A stretch of 64,000 nt of DNA from Pseudomonadota bacterium (GTDB taxonomy: Bacteria; Pseudomonadota; Alphaproteobacteria; Rhizobiales; Xanthobacteraceae), in NCBI GenBank assembly GCA_023422775.1, contig JAFAGM010000131.1, forward strand, positions 1 through 64,000. The letters are read 5' to 3'. Below the pieces are notes generated by a model. It had not been told where the DNA came from and ran no database searches. It was given only the letters and a program-made list of their open reading frames with translations. How positions within the stretch are numbered: position 1 is the first letter of the stretch; every line of letters begins with the position of its first letter. Below are positions 17,251 to 25,930 of this stretch, in pieces. The translations under genes and the position numbers were made by a program.

Positions 17251-18411
17251 TCAGTTCGACTTCATTCGCTCCACCTGAACGATGTTCCCGTTCTCGATGC
17301 GCTGGATGTAGAAGTATGGCGCACGAGCTCGTCCCTTCTCGTCAAACTTGAGAAGGCCTCTCGGGCTCGGCCACGCGCCTTCACGGATGACCTTCGAGAT
17401 CTTGCCGTAGTCGCTGTCCGTGCCCGCCTTGTCCATCGCAGAAGCGATCAGGTTGATTGCCTCGAAGATCACCAGCTCGCCCTTGCCCGGCAGATTGTTG
17501 AACTTCTTCTGATAGCTCTCGATGAATTCCTTGCCGTCGGGCCCGGGATCGGTCGCCATGAATATCTCACCGGTATAGACGCCATTCATGGCCCCTTCCG
17601 CCGGCTTGATCATGCCGGGCACCACCACGCCCGGCGACATCACCTCGATCGGGAAGCCACCGAGCTGACGCACCTGCTTCCAGAGTTGCGCGGCGCGCGC
17701 CGGATAGGCGTCGGCCACGTAGAGCATATCCGGATTGCTCGCCTTGATCTTGGTGAGGATGGAAGTGAAATCGTTCGTTTCTGCATCGTATGTCGATGCG
17801 CTCACCAGCTCGATACCGGCGGACTTGAGGCTTTCCTTCAGCTTCTCCAGCACCGTCTTGTTGAATTCCGAGTTTTCTCCCATGTACGCCACGGTCTTCG
17901 GCTTCAACGTCTTGACGATGTAGGCGTTGAAGGCCTCGGAGTTCAGCGACACCGTATTGTTGATCTGGAACAGCCAGGGACTGCCCTGCTCGGTGATTGC
18001 GTCAGCCTGCGCGCCGGCATTCACTTGCAACATGCGCCCCTTGGTAACCGACGATTCCGCAAGCACGACCGAGCTGTTGGTGCCTCCGGTGATCGCCTTG
18101 ACCCGTCCGACGGACATCAGCTTCTGGACAGCCGCAACGCCGCCCTGCGGCGTCCCCTTTTCGTCCTCGTAGACGAGTTCGATCTTCCGCCCGCTGAGGA
18201 TGCCGCCGCGCTGATTGATGAGGTCCGCCGCATACTCGGCGCCGCGCTGCAGATCCTGTCCGTAAGTCGCTGCCGCGCCGCTGAGCGGCAACGCGAGCCC
18301 GATCCTGACCGGGTCGGCGGCTACCGCGGCCGGCACGCAGGCAAGCTCCAAGGTAGCCGCGACAACCGTACCAACCGCAAACAACTGCTTCCAACGCCCG
18401 ACGATGTTCAT
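17251..18411 (-). CDS. Liv-type ABC transporter binding protein (LivK-like)
   Basis: A 386-residue periplasmic binding protein directly upstream of its permease and ATPase genes. The ATG at 18411 follows GGAGAGAAACA. A long signal peptide ends near PAAVAADPVRIG, and GLALPLSGAAATYGQDLQRGAEYA is the canonical start of the mature fold. Its sequence differs from the SBPs at 258 and 3072, so they may bind different ligands. It lies 87 bp after the dienelactone-hydrolase-like gene. Confidence 0.93.
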   Translation of the reverse strand: MNIVGRWKQLFAVGTVVAATLELACVPAAVAADPVRIGLALPLSGAAATYGQDLQRGAEYAADLINQRGGILSGRKIELVYEDEKGTPQGGVAAVQKLMSVGRVKAITGGTNSSVVLAESSVTKGRMLQVNAGAQADAITEQGSPWLFQINNTVSLNSEAFNAYIVKTLKPKTVAYMGENSEFNKTVLEKLKESLKSAGIELVSASTYDAETNDFTSILTKIKASNPDMLYVADAYPARAAQLWKQVRQLGGFPIEVMSPGVVVPGMIKPAEGAMNGVYTGEIFMATDPGPDGKEFIESYQKKFNNLPGKGELVIFEAINLIASAMDKAGTDSDYGKISKVIREGAWPSPRGLLKFDEKGRARAPYFYIQRIENGNIVQVERMKSN

Positions 18412-18498
18412 TGTTTCTCTCCTATCATTCCTGCATGTCCGCTCATGGCAGGCGCCGCGGCGGCTTCTCGGATTGCTTGCGCGATCGAACGATCGAAC

Positions 18499-19278
18499 TC
18501 AGTTCAGATTTCTCTGGAAAAGGTCGAACAGGCGCTCCCAATGGCGCTCCGTGCTGGCCTTGTGGTACAGGCGCCGTGTCGGAAATGCGAAGCCATGCTC
18601 GGCTTCCGGATAAAATTCCATCCGGCCGTTGACGCCGCCTTTCTTGAGCGCCTGCGAAACCTGCTCGAGCATCTCGGCCGGTGCATAGTGATCATGCTCT
18701 GCACAGGCGAAGTAGATCTCGCCCTTGATCTTGTCCGTCGTCAAATGTGCCGAGTCCGGAAGATCCGTGACCAGTCGCGCCCCGTAGACGGACGCGCCGG
18801 CTGCCATCCGCTCCGGAAATACCCCCATCGCACGGTAGACATAACGACCGCTCATGCAGTACCCGACGCAGCCGACCTTGCCGGGTCGCGCTGCCTTCTC
18901 CTTGTCCAGGAAGTCGAACATGGCCTGGGTATCTTCCATCACCATCGTATTGGTCAGGTGACGGTTGAGCTTCCACATGAACTCGAGCTTGTCCTCGCAG
19001 GCCGGATCCCACAACCTGTTGGCATCGAGGTCGACACACCGCACCATGCGGTAATACATGTTCGGCATGATCACGTAATATCCGACCGTCGCCAGCCGCC
19101 GACACATGTCGGAGAGCTCTTCGCGCACTCCAACCGAATCCATGTAGAAGATGATGACCGGAAATGGACCGGGGCGATCCGGGTGGAACACGTAGGTGTT
19201 CATCACCCCGTCCCTGGTTTTCAGATCCACAACTCTCTCCTGCACGATCCCGTCCCTTCCCGGCCATTGTTCGCCCAC
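18499..19278 (-). CDS. Dienelactone hydrolase family protein
   Basis: A 259-residue alpha/beta hydrolase of the dienelactone hydrolase family, which opens enol-lactones or cleaves related bonds in ring-degradation pathways. The nucleophile elbow GYCMSGR near residue 140 carries a cysteine, as in true dienelactone hydrolases; an aspartate (AEHDHYAP) and a histidine (EAEHGFAF) complete a plausible triad. The GTG at 19278 is the longest start; the GTG at 19245 has a better ribosome binding site (GGAAGGGACGGG) and starts nearer to known family members. It is probably the first gene of the module 2 operon, with operator-like repeats just upstream. Confidence 0.85.
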   Translation of the reverse strand: MGEQWPGRDGIVQERVVDLKTRDGVMNTYVFHPDRPGPFPVIIFYMDSVGVREELSDMCRRLATVGYYVIMPNMYYRMVRCVDLDANRLWDPACEDKLEFMWKLNRHLTNTMVMEDTQAMFDFLDKEKAARPGKVGCVGYCMSGRYVYRAMGVFPERMAAGASVYGARLVTDLPDSAHLTTDKIKGEIYFACAEHDHYAPAEMLEQVSQALKKGGVNGRMEFYPEAEHGFAFPTRRLYHKASTERHWERLFDLFQRNLN

Positions 19279-19335
19279 GCTCTCGGGCGCGGAATGGCGT
19301 GAGCATGTGCCGGGCAGAACCTGAAATCCAGCGCA

Positions 19336-19372
19336 TTACAGATATGCAACTGCATTTACAGATATGTGAAAA
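19336..19372. promoter_or_regulatory. Candidate IclR operator with tandem half-site, upstream of the hydrolase gene
   Basis: TTTACAGATATGTGAAAA at 19355-19372 matches TTTNCANATATNTGNAAA at every fixed position. The 11-mer TTACAGATATG occurs twice, at 19336 and 19356, exactly 20 bp apart (about two helical turns), so two dimers could bind on one face. It lies between the IclR stop (19388) and the hydrolase start (19278), where the module 2 promoter is expected. Confidence 0.72.
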
Positions 19373-19387
19373 TGATTTGGCGAGTCT

Positions 19388-20167
19388 CTATTCGCGCTTC
19401 CTTGCCGCGGGCTCCTGATCCTCCCTGGAGACGAACCGTTCGATTCCCTCGCGCAGCGCCTTCAGGATCGGGGCTCGCCTGGATACGAGGCGTTCGACAG
19501 GGCCACCAACGCCGATCGCCAGTATCCGGCCATGGCGTCGCTGCGGCAGCAGCATGCCGATGACACCGGCGCCGGCCGTCACGGTGTGAAGCGAAATTAC
19601 ATGGCCGTCCTTGCGTATCTTGCGGATTTTCTGCATCAGCTCCTTGAGGTCCACCTTTCGCTTCCGGTCCGCCTCTTCGAAATTGATGCGACGGACCAGC
19701 TTTTCGATCGTCTCGTCGGAGCGGGCGCTGAGCAGCATCCAGCCAAGCCCTGATCGTGCCAGCGGACGGATTGTTCCGGGCTTGATCGAAAACTGGATCG
19801 TATGAGGCGATGGCTGGAGATGGATGTACTGCATATAGAGGTCACTCTGGGTCGCGATGCTGACCGTCTCTTCCGTCACCTTGTTGAGGTGATTCACCAA
19901 CGCCAGGATGCCGCGCTCCCCGAACAAGGCTCCCTGGACCCACTCTCCCAACTGGACGATTCGCATCGTCGGCATGTAGGTTCGTGAATAGCGGTCGAAG
20001 TCGACATATCCGAGAACGACCATGCTCTTGAGAACGGCGGAGGCGCTCGATACGGGGTAGCCGAACCGGAGGGCGACCTCCTTCAGACTGAGGGGCCGCT
20101 GCACCTCGTCGAAATACTCCAGGATCTCGAACAGCCGTTTCGCGGTCTTGATGACCTCTCTGGACAT
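19388..20167 (-). CDS. IclR-family transcriptional regulator, paralog
   Basis: A 259-residue regulator, paralog of 8247-8987. I chose the ATG at 20167 because GGAGGATGC precedes it with ideal spacing; the ATG at 20188 and longer frames lack this. The helix-turn-helix spans about residues 7-70 (TAKRLFEILEYFDEVQRPLS, then FGYPVSSASA), and the C-terminal effector domain ends GVGGPVERLVSRRAPILKAL. A charged tail (EDQEPAARKRE) is extra relative to the paralog. It is divergent to the crotonase gene at 20277 and upstream of module 2. Confidence 0.9.
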   Translation of the reverse strand: MSREVIKTAKRLFEILEYFDEVQRPLSLKEVALRFGYPVSSASAVLKSMVVLGYVDFDRYSRTYMPTMRIVQLGEWVQGALFGERGILALVNHLNKVTEETVSIATQSDLYMQYIHLQPSPHTIQFSIKPGTIRPLARSGLGWMLLSARSDETIEKLVRRINFEEADRKRKVDLKELMQKIRKIRKDGHVISLHTVTAGAGVIGMLLPQRRHGRILAIGVGGPVERLVSRRAPILKALREGIERFVSREDQEPAARKRE

Positions 20168-20181
20168 GCATCCTCCAAGTG

Positions 20182-20199
20182 TTTTCATATAGATAGAAA
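20182..20199. promoter_or_regulatory. Candidate IclR operator, divergent degenerate copy
   Basis: TTTTCATATAGATAGAAA matches the palindrome TTTNCANATATNTGNAAA at 12 of 14 fixed positions. It lies 14 bp before the regulator start at 20167 and 77 bp before the crotonase start, so it could control both divergent genes. Confidence 0.55.
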
Positions 20200-20276
20200 T
20201 TTTTGTGCATGGGGGAAAGATGTTTCGTCGGCCTGCCGTCGTGCTAAGCAGTTTCGTCGATAGAAAGGGGCTTGCC

Positions 20277-21083
20277 ATGGTTGCCGCGCAGGAAATGAAG
20301 TTCGAAATTGCCGATCGCGTAGCCACGATCACATTCGATCGGCCCGAGCGGATGAACGCCTGGACGCCGCTGATGGAGAGTGAACTGCGGCGGTTACTGG
20401 CCGTGGCGTCCGAAGACGATGAGGTCCGCGCCATCGTAATTACCGGTGCAGGAAAGGGATTTTGTGCAGGAGCCGACATGGGTCGTCTCTCCAGTACGGC
20501 TTCCGGAAGCTCCGGCGCGCCCACCCCGGGTGTCATTGCCGAAAGCGACGGAGACTTCGACCAGCGCTATAGCTATCTCCTGGCGGTGCCCAAACCGCTC
20601 ATCGCTGCAATCAACGGCGCTGTGGCAGGTGTAGGCCTCTGCATCGCAATTTATTGCGATCTGCGGTTTATGGCTGCCGGAGCCAAGTTGACGACCTCCT
20701 TTGCCCGGCGCGGTCTCGTTGCCGAGCACGGCTGCGCCTGGATGCTGCGTAACCTGATCGGCCCGATGAACGCCGCGGACCTCCTTCTCTCGGGACGCGT
20801 CGTAGAGACCGCCGAGGCCGAGCGCCTCGGCCTCGTACGCATGTTGCCGGCAGAGAACTTCCGCGAAGCCGTGCAGCAGAAAGCATCGGAGTTCGCCAAT
20901 CTCTGCTCACCCCGGTCCATGCGCATCATCAAACAGCAGCTTGCGCTGGTACCTCGCCAGACATTGGCCGAGGCTACTCAACTCGCCAATCACGAGGTCG
21001 CGGCCTGCCGCGGGACAGACGATTTCAGGGAAGGAGTCGCTCATTTCGTCGAGAAGCGAGCGCCACGGTTTACGGGTCGGTAA
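20277..21083 (+). CDS. Crotonase-family protein (enoyl-CoA hydratase/isomerase fold), second copy
   Basis: A 268-residue crotonase. The ATG at 20277 is preceded by AAAGGGG; the frame extends to 20205, but that part overlaps the promoter region. Oxyanion-hole segments are FCAGADMGRL and GAVAGVGLCIAIYCD. The standard hydratase glutamates are absent by eye, but the segment RRGLVAEHGCAW places a glutamate in the GLxxExG position seen in many isomerase-type crotonases. The C-terminus ends FREGVAHFVEKRAPRFTGR, typical of the family. It is divergent to the IclR gene and probably belongs to the same regulon. Confidence 0.88.
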   Translation: MVAAQEMKFEIADRVATITFDRPERMNAWTPLMESELRRLLAVASEDDEVRAIVITGAGKGFCAGADMGRLSSTASGSSGAPTPGVIAESDGDFDQRYSYLLAVPKPLIAAINGAVAGVGLCIAIYCDLRFMAAGAKLTTSFARRGLVAEHGCAWMLRNLIGPMNAADLLLSGRVVETAEAERLGLVRMLPAENFREAVQQKASEFANLCSPRSMRIIKQQLALVPRQTLAEATQLANHEVAACRGTDDFREGVAHFVEKRAPRFTGR

Positions 21084-21155
21084 GTTGGGGTCACTGGCGA
21101 ACCCCGGATCTCAGTTGCGCCAGCGCCGCCGCCGATCCGCTCGCCGGACAACCCG

Positions 21156-24100
21156 CTACTCGTCCAATATTTCCAGGAACTGCTCGACCCGCTCGAAGGG
21201 CTTCTCACACTCCCTGCCCGCGTAGACTACACGATCGCCATCGCGCTCGAGCGGTTTCGACTTCGACTTGCGTAGCCGGCCGGGCAGGAACGTCGCCGCG
21301 ACGGCTTCTGGTCCGACGTCAAGCCTCACGATGCCCCGACGCTTGCAATCGAGCCTGAGTCTCGCTGCCGCGAAGAAATCGGACGCCGCTGGTGGCAACC
21401 GGCCGAAACGGCGCGCCGTTTCTTCTTCCAGTTCCTCCAGATCGTCTTCGTTCCGACACCTGGCGACGCGGCCGTAGATTTCGAGCCGGACTGCTTCTGA
21501 CTGCACGTAGCTCGTCGGCAGCATATCCGCGAGCGGCAGATTCAGGTCGGGCACCCAGAGATCGGCTGCCCTGTCGTCGGTCTTCTCCGATGAACGCTGC
21601 AGAAGGTGGCTGTAGAGCACCGGTCCGAAAACCTGCACATGGCCGGACTGCCGCTCGGAGAACAGGTCCCCCGCGCCTCTAAGGTCGAGATCCCGCTCGC
21701 TGATGGCGAAGCCCGCACCCGGTTTGCTGAATTCCTCCAGAATGGCCAATCGCTTTTCGGATTGCTCCGAATTCGTCTCGGTCAGCAGATACGCGAAGGC
21801 GCGCGTGCCGCCGCGTCCCACCCTCCCCCTGAGCTGATGAAGTTGCGCCAGGCCGAACTTTTCGGGCCAGCAGACGACAATGGTGTTTGCCCGCGGAATG
21901 TCGAGGCCGCTCTCCACGATATTCGTCGCCAGGAGAACGTCCGCCCCGCCTTCGACGAAGCTCATCATCCGGTCGTCGATCTCGTCGACGGGCAACCTGC
22001 CGTGAAGACAGACGATTCGGAGATCCGGCGCCGACGACTGCATTCGCGCCAACATCGGCTCCAGATCCTGAATGCGCGGACAGATCAGGAAGCTCTGTCC
22101 GTGACGCCTCTGCTCGCGCAGCAATGCAGCGGCGATGGCGGCGTCCGATAGCGGCGCGACCCTGGTGACCACCGGCAGCCGATGAACCGGCGGCGTTGCG
22201 ATGACGCTGAGATCCCTGAAGCCGGCGAGGCCGGCCGCAAGGGTGCGCGGTATCGGCGTCGCGCTCATCCAAAGCGTGTGGACGCCCTTCGCCAGGCTTG
22301 AAAGCTTCGCCTTCTCCGCCGCCCCGAAGTGCTGCTCCTCGTCGATGATGACGAGCCCCAGGTCGGCGAACCGCACGTCCTTCGAGGTGAGAGCCTGCGT
22401 GCCAACCACGACCTTTAGTTTCCGACTACGCAGCCGCTCCTTCGTTTCCCGCGTCTCCGGGGCCGACGTAGCCCGCGACAGGTTTCCGACCTCGATCCCG
22501 AGCGGACCGAACCGTTTGCGGAAGGTCGCGACGTGCTGCCTCGCCAGAACCGTCGTCGGCACTGCGATGGCGACCTGTTTCCCCGACAGGGCTACGGCTG
22601 CCGCCGCCCGCAGGGCGACCTCCGTCTTGCCGAAGCCGACGTCGCCGCAGACGACCCGGTCCATGGGATGACCGGAGGCGAGATCGTCCAGGACGTCCCG
22701 AATCGCCCTCGCCTGATCGACCGTCGTAAAATACGGAAAGCGCGCGACGAATCTTTCGTAAGCGGGTCCCGGAGCGATCAGCCTGGGAGCGCGCCGGCGA
22801 CGTCGCTGCGCGATATGTTTGGCAAGCGCCTTGGCTGCTGCCTGGATTCCCCGCTCAGCTTCGGCACGCCTGTCCCACCACGTGCTTCCGTCCGCCTTGT
22901 CCAGCGTCAGCCTGCCGGGCTCCGCCGCATAAGGCCAGACCAGCGCAAGATCGGCGGGCGGAATCAGGACGGCATCATCCCCTGCAAACTCGAGCCTCAC
23001 CATCTCGCGGGCTGCGCCTTTTCCCATCTCGAGGGTCTGCAAGCCGTCCAGCAACGCCAGCCCTCGCTGGAGATGAACAACGACCGTGCCCCGCTCCGGC
23101 ACATCCGGGTGATCGAAGGCCGCGGTCCAGCCTCGGGCCATCGGCTGCGGGTGATGGGCTCTGCTGCCAAGCACATCGGACGCCGTCACCACGACAAGTG
23201 GTTTCCGGCCAGAACCGACGAAACCGGCGTCGAAGTCGGCCAGAAGCGCACCTTCGCGACTTCGGCCTGCCTTCGCCTTGTCCCAGTCCGCGAAACGTTC
23301 GGCCCTGATCCCGCTCATGCGCTCCATCGCGCGCAGGTCGTCCTCCACCGCAGCGACGAAGAGCAGCCGTGACCCGGCGCGCTGCGTATCGGCGACGAAG
23401 CCGCGGAGCGCCTTCCTTGGCGCCGGTACCTTGGAGAAATCGGGCGTAGCCATGAAACTCGCTTTACGCGGCAGCACGCTCATGCGTTTGGCCAGCTTCT
23501 TCCAGTCCCCGCGCCCCAGATATTCGCGCTCCGCTTCCCTGCGGCCCGCTGCCTCCTCGATCGTCCTCAGCCACCTGTCGGCATGATCGGGAATTCCTGC
23601 ATCCGCAATCCATCGCGCTCGATTGCAGTAATCCGACAACATCGCCCGCTGCGCCCGCTTGCCTCCCAATGCCAGCCGCTCGGACATCGGATCAACCAGC
23701 AGTTCTCTGACCTCGAACACGACGTCGTGCTCCCCCGGGTCGACGGCCGCAATCTTGCGGATTGCCGCTCCGGAATGCTCGACCCTGAACGGACCAAGAG
23801 CGCCCGCAGGGAAAATCTCGAAAGTCTTGCCGTGAAAGAGCGCAGTGCCCGGGTATTCCGCCTCTTCGTCAAGATCGTACCCGAGAGCCTTGAGGCAGGC
23901 CTGGAGATCCTGCCCGGCATAGGTCGCCCCAACCTTCAGGCTTATGGCGAGGCGGCCCCAACTCGCAGGCATCGGAAGCCGCTCCATGACGGCCTCCGCC
24001 GTCGACACCAGGAAGACAGGCTTCTTCGTTTTGGCGAGACGCCGCAAGACCGAGCTCCGCCTTCCCGCAACCTCTCGGGACGGCTCGAGTCCATCGAATG

Positions 24101-24344
24101 GCAACGTGTTCAACCTCGGAAACACCAGCACGTCGAGCGAGGGATCGAGTGAATGGATCACGCTCCCCAATCGCTCTGCCCTGTTCTCGTCGTCGGCAAG
24201 AAAAACGATGCCGCCACGCCCGCACTCCTTCCAATGCTCGACGAGATGGAGCGCCAACATGCCGAGCGGCGAAGAGGAGGAGATCGTCGAACCCTTGCTT
24301 TTCTTCAACGCGCCGGCGGCGCGGACTTTCGTGGCTTTCCGCAC
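21156..24344 (-). CDS. Mfd-like DEAD/DEAH helicase (short transcription-repair coupling factor paralog)
   Basis: A 1062-residue SF2 translocase with the Mfd domain order: an N-terminal UvrB-like region, a CarD-type RNA polymerase-interacting domain near residues 425-500 (GTVVVHLQRGLALLDGL), then the translocase. Motifs are GDVGFGKTE (Walker A, near 590), DEEQHFG (DEEQRFG in usual Mfd), SATPIPRT, LHGRLP, NIVESGLDIPRANT and QLRGRVGRG. The C-terminal TRCF domain follows but appears shorter than in Mfd (about 1150-1180 residues). A canonical mfd presumably lies elsewhere; this copy may be a specialised paralog. It converges with the crotonase gene. Confidence 0.85.
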   Translation of the reverse strand: MRKATKVRAAGALKKSKGSTISSSSPLGMLALHLVEHWKECGRGGIVFLADDENRAERLGSVIHSLDPSLDVLVFPRLNTLPFDGLEPSREVAGRRSSVLRRLAKTKKPVFLVSTAEAVMERLPMPASWGRLAISLKVGATYAGQDLQACLKALGYDLDEEAEYPGTALFHGKTFEIFPAGALGPFRVEHSGAAIRKIAAVDPGEHDVVFEVRELLVDPMSERLALGGKRAQRAMLSDYCNRARWIADAGIPDHADRWLRTIEEAAGRREAEREYLGRGDWKKLAKRMSVLPRKASFMATPDFSKVPAPRKALRGFVADTQRAGSRLLFVAAVEDDLRAMERMSGIRAERFADWDKAKAGRSREGALLADFDAGFVGSGRKPLVVVTASDVLGSRAHHPQPMARGWTAAFDHPDVPERGTVVVHLQRGLALLDGLQTLEMGKGAAREMVRLEFAGDDAVLIPPADLALVWPYAAEPGRLTLDKADGSTWWDRRAEAERGIQAAAKALAKHIAQRRRRRAPRLIAPGPAYERFVARFPYFTTVDQARAIRDVLDDLASGHPMDRVVCGDVGFGKTEVALRAAAAVALSGKQVAIAVPTTVLARQHVATFRKRFGPLGIEVGNLSRATSAPETRETKERLRSRKLKVVVGTQALTSKDVRFADLGLVIIDEEQHFGAAEKAKLSSLAKGVHTLWMSATPIPRTLAAGLAGFRDLSVIATPPVHRLPVVTRVAPLSDAAIAAALLREQRRHGQSFLICPRIQDLEPMLARMQSSAPDLRIVCLHGRLPVDEIDDRMMSFVEGGADVLLATNIVESGLDIPRANTIVVCWPEKFGLAQLHQLRGRVGRGGTRAFAYLLTETNSEQSEKRLAILEEFSKPGAGFAISERDLDLRGAGDLFSERQSGHVQVFGPVLYSHLLQRSSEKTDDRAADLWVPDLNLPLADMLPTSYVQSEAVRLEIYGRVARCRNEDDLEELEEETARRFGRLPPAASDFFAAARLRLDCKRRGIVRLDVGPEAVAATFLPGRLRKSKSKPLERDGDRVVYAGRECEKPFERVEQFLEILDE

Positions 24345-24436
24345 GGAACATCCATCGTCATATCGGGAGCACGGGCGGCTGCAAGCCGGCGCCCTGATTA
24401 CTGGTTTGCAGTCATGTTGAACAGCAGCGGCCGCCG

Positions 24437-24952
24437 CTACGAACGCAGGTCGTCGTGACGATGCTTTGGAGACTTGTTCAGAAGGCCGGCAAGCCTGAGC
24501 CCTTCGAGAATGCCTTCGAGGCGCTGTTCCCGGATCATCGCTGCGAGCATTGTAGCGGCGTCACTCTGCTCCACGGTGAAGCCGACGTCCCATGACCGAC
24601 CGGACAGGATATCCAGGAGGGTCGGCACTTCCGTCTCATGATGGCGCAATATCGAGATTGCCTCCTCCGCGAGATAGGCGGCCAGATCTGCGTTTGGCGG
24701 CGGATCGAATTCAACCCTGGTCTCCGCCCGATCCATGATGGATCGTCGTATCTGCTCACTCTGCTGCTTTGCAGCCATGGAGAGCAGGAACACCGCGTCC
24801 GCGAGCTTCTCATGTGGTACGCTTCTTAGTTCGGCCATACGGGCCTTGATATCCACGCCAGGGCCATGAGCATACCGTTGCTCTGCCTGTTGCCCTGCCT
24901 GTCGCGCATCGATCGCGTCAGATTTCCTACCCCGCCTTCGGAACATTGCCAT
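24437..24952 (-). CDS. Hypothetical protein
   Basis: A 171-residue, largely charged protein with no family I recognise. The frame remains open upstream to 25309, but the extra residues look non-coding (cysteine clusters, mixed composition), and the ATG at 24952 follows GGAGACC. The N-terminus is basic (MAMFRRRGRKSD). The rest is probably helical, with MAAKQQSEQIRRSIMDRAE near residue 58 and ILRHHETEVPTLLDILSG near 102. It lies 92 bp upstream of the Mfd-like gene on the same strand. Confidence 0.55.
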   Translation of the reverse strand: MAMFRRRGRKSDAIDARQAGQQAEQRYAHGPGVDIKARMAELRSVPHEKLADAVFLLSMAAKQQSEQIRRSIMDRAETRVEFDPPPNADLAAYLAEEAISILRHHETEVPTLLDILSGRSWDVGFTVEQSDAATMLAAMIREQRLEGILEGLRLAGLLNKSPKHRHDDLRS

Positions 24953-25427
24953 GGTCTCCGGCCGACGGTATATCGCGGTGAACTGGTCGGATGGAAGTGC
25001 AAACTTGCACGTCGCTCCATAATGGACCCGCAGCGCGCCTGTATTGCAACATGGCGCTTCGAGAGCAGCAGTTCGATATCGGACACCAGCCGTCGCAGCC
25101 GCGATTGCAGGGCTTGTGTGGAGTCCTTGCCCGTCAGCAACTGCGGGACTCGGGAAGTGCGATGCGCGAGCGGTTGCCATAGCGATCGACATCTCCCTTT
25201 CGGGATTGATCCTGGCGCCGCTGGCGCGTGCCCGGTAGCCCCACCGTCGTCGGTCCACGGCGCTTGGGCCCGTCGTGCTTCTATCGATTTTTTGAATATG
25301 AATTGCCAATATTTATCGCTTGTCGGGCATTCCGGAAGGGCCGCAAGATACCGGGACACGCAACGCTGCAACGAGCCGTAACGGCTGAAAAATACGGCGC
25401 CTTCCCCGTCGAGAGTGGGAGTGTGAA
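24953..25427. other. Intergenic region, no supported gene
   Basis: The gap between divergent genes is covered by several overlapping frames in both directions, none with a ribosome binding site, recognisable motif or consistent codon bias. A short A/T-rich stretch near 25285-25315 may hold the promoter of the gene at 25428. Confidence 0.45.
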
Positions 25428-25919
25428 ATGACTGAACTTTCCCGTCCCGTGACCAAGTACGACGCTTTTCTGTTTGCGTCGGTCTGCGAGACAGACGAGA
25501 TGACACTGAGCGTCCTATCCGTACTCGCGCGCCTGGACATCGATCCCTGGCAGGAGGCCGATCGGTTGGCCCAGCTTTCAAGGGATCAGGCGATAAACAG
25601 CCTTGCTTCGAAGATATGGCAAACGAACAGCGAGCGATGGTCGGCGTCGGAAGCGAGTATACTCGCGGTTCGATTGATCGACCTTCTGCCTTCACATGGG
25701 CGCTCGCCTCCAAGCCCACCCTGGACGGGCGACGGCGACAGCACGCTGACATTCTGGATCATCGCCGGGATGCTGTTCATGTCAGTCGCGATATCGGGGA
25801 ACAGCATGCAGCAGACCAGAGCCTCCGGTGCGTCGACCCATAGTGTCGGCATGACTGTACAGGAAGATGGGGCGGCGCGATCGTCCCGCGGGATCGGAAC
25901 GGATCAGGGCCGGAGGTAA
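25428..25919 (+). CDS. Hypothetical protein with one membrane segment
   Basis: A 163-residue protein. The ATG at 25428 follows GGGAGTGTGA. The first half is soluble (SRPVTKYDAFLFASV near residue 5, then LSVLSVLARLDIDPWQEADRLAQL). A proline-rich linker leads to one clear hydrophobic helix near residue 107 (TFWIIAGMLFMSVAIS). The overall plan resembles small uncharacterised proteins I have seen in rhizobial genomes. The start and membrane segment are well supported; the function is unknown. It lies 11 bp before the DUF488 gene. Confidence 0.75.
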   Translation: MTELSRPVTKYDAFLFASVCETDEMTLSVLSVLARLDIDPWQEADRLAQLSRDQAINSLASKIWQTNSERWSASEASILAVRLIDLLPSHGRSPPSPPWTGDGDSTLTFWIIAGMLFMSVAISGNSMQQTRASGASTHSVGMTVQEDGAARSSRGIGTDQGRR

Positions 25920-25930
25920 GGACAATATCG

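Noticed and set aside
16936..19302. A 788-codon open frame on the plus strand across the livH, livK-like and hydrolase genes.
   Set aside because: It lies antisense to three clear genes, has no ribosome binding site or family motif, and its composition is that of a reverse-strand shadow in high-GC DNA.
21087..21105. Hairpin GGGGT cactggcga ACCCC after the second crotonase gene as a terminator.
   Set aside because: The five-pair stem is short, and no T-run follows on either strand, so it was not called.
24826..25752. A 308-codon minus-strand frame in the gap between two hypothetical genes.
   Set aside because: It overlaps the coding part of the gene at 25428, and the composition looks non-coding.
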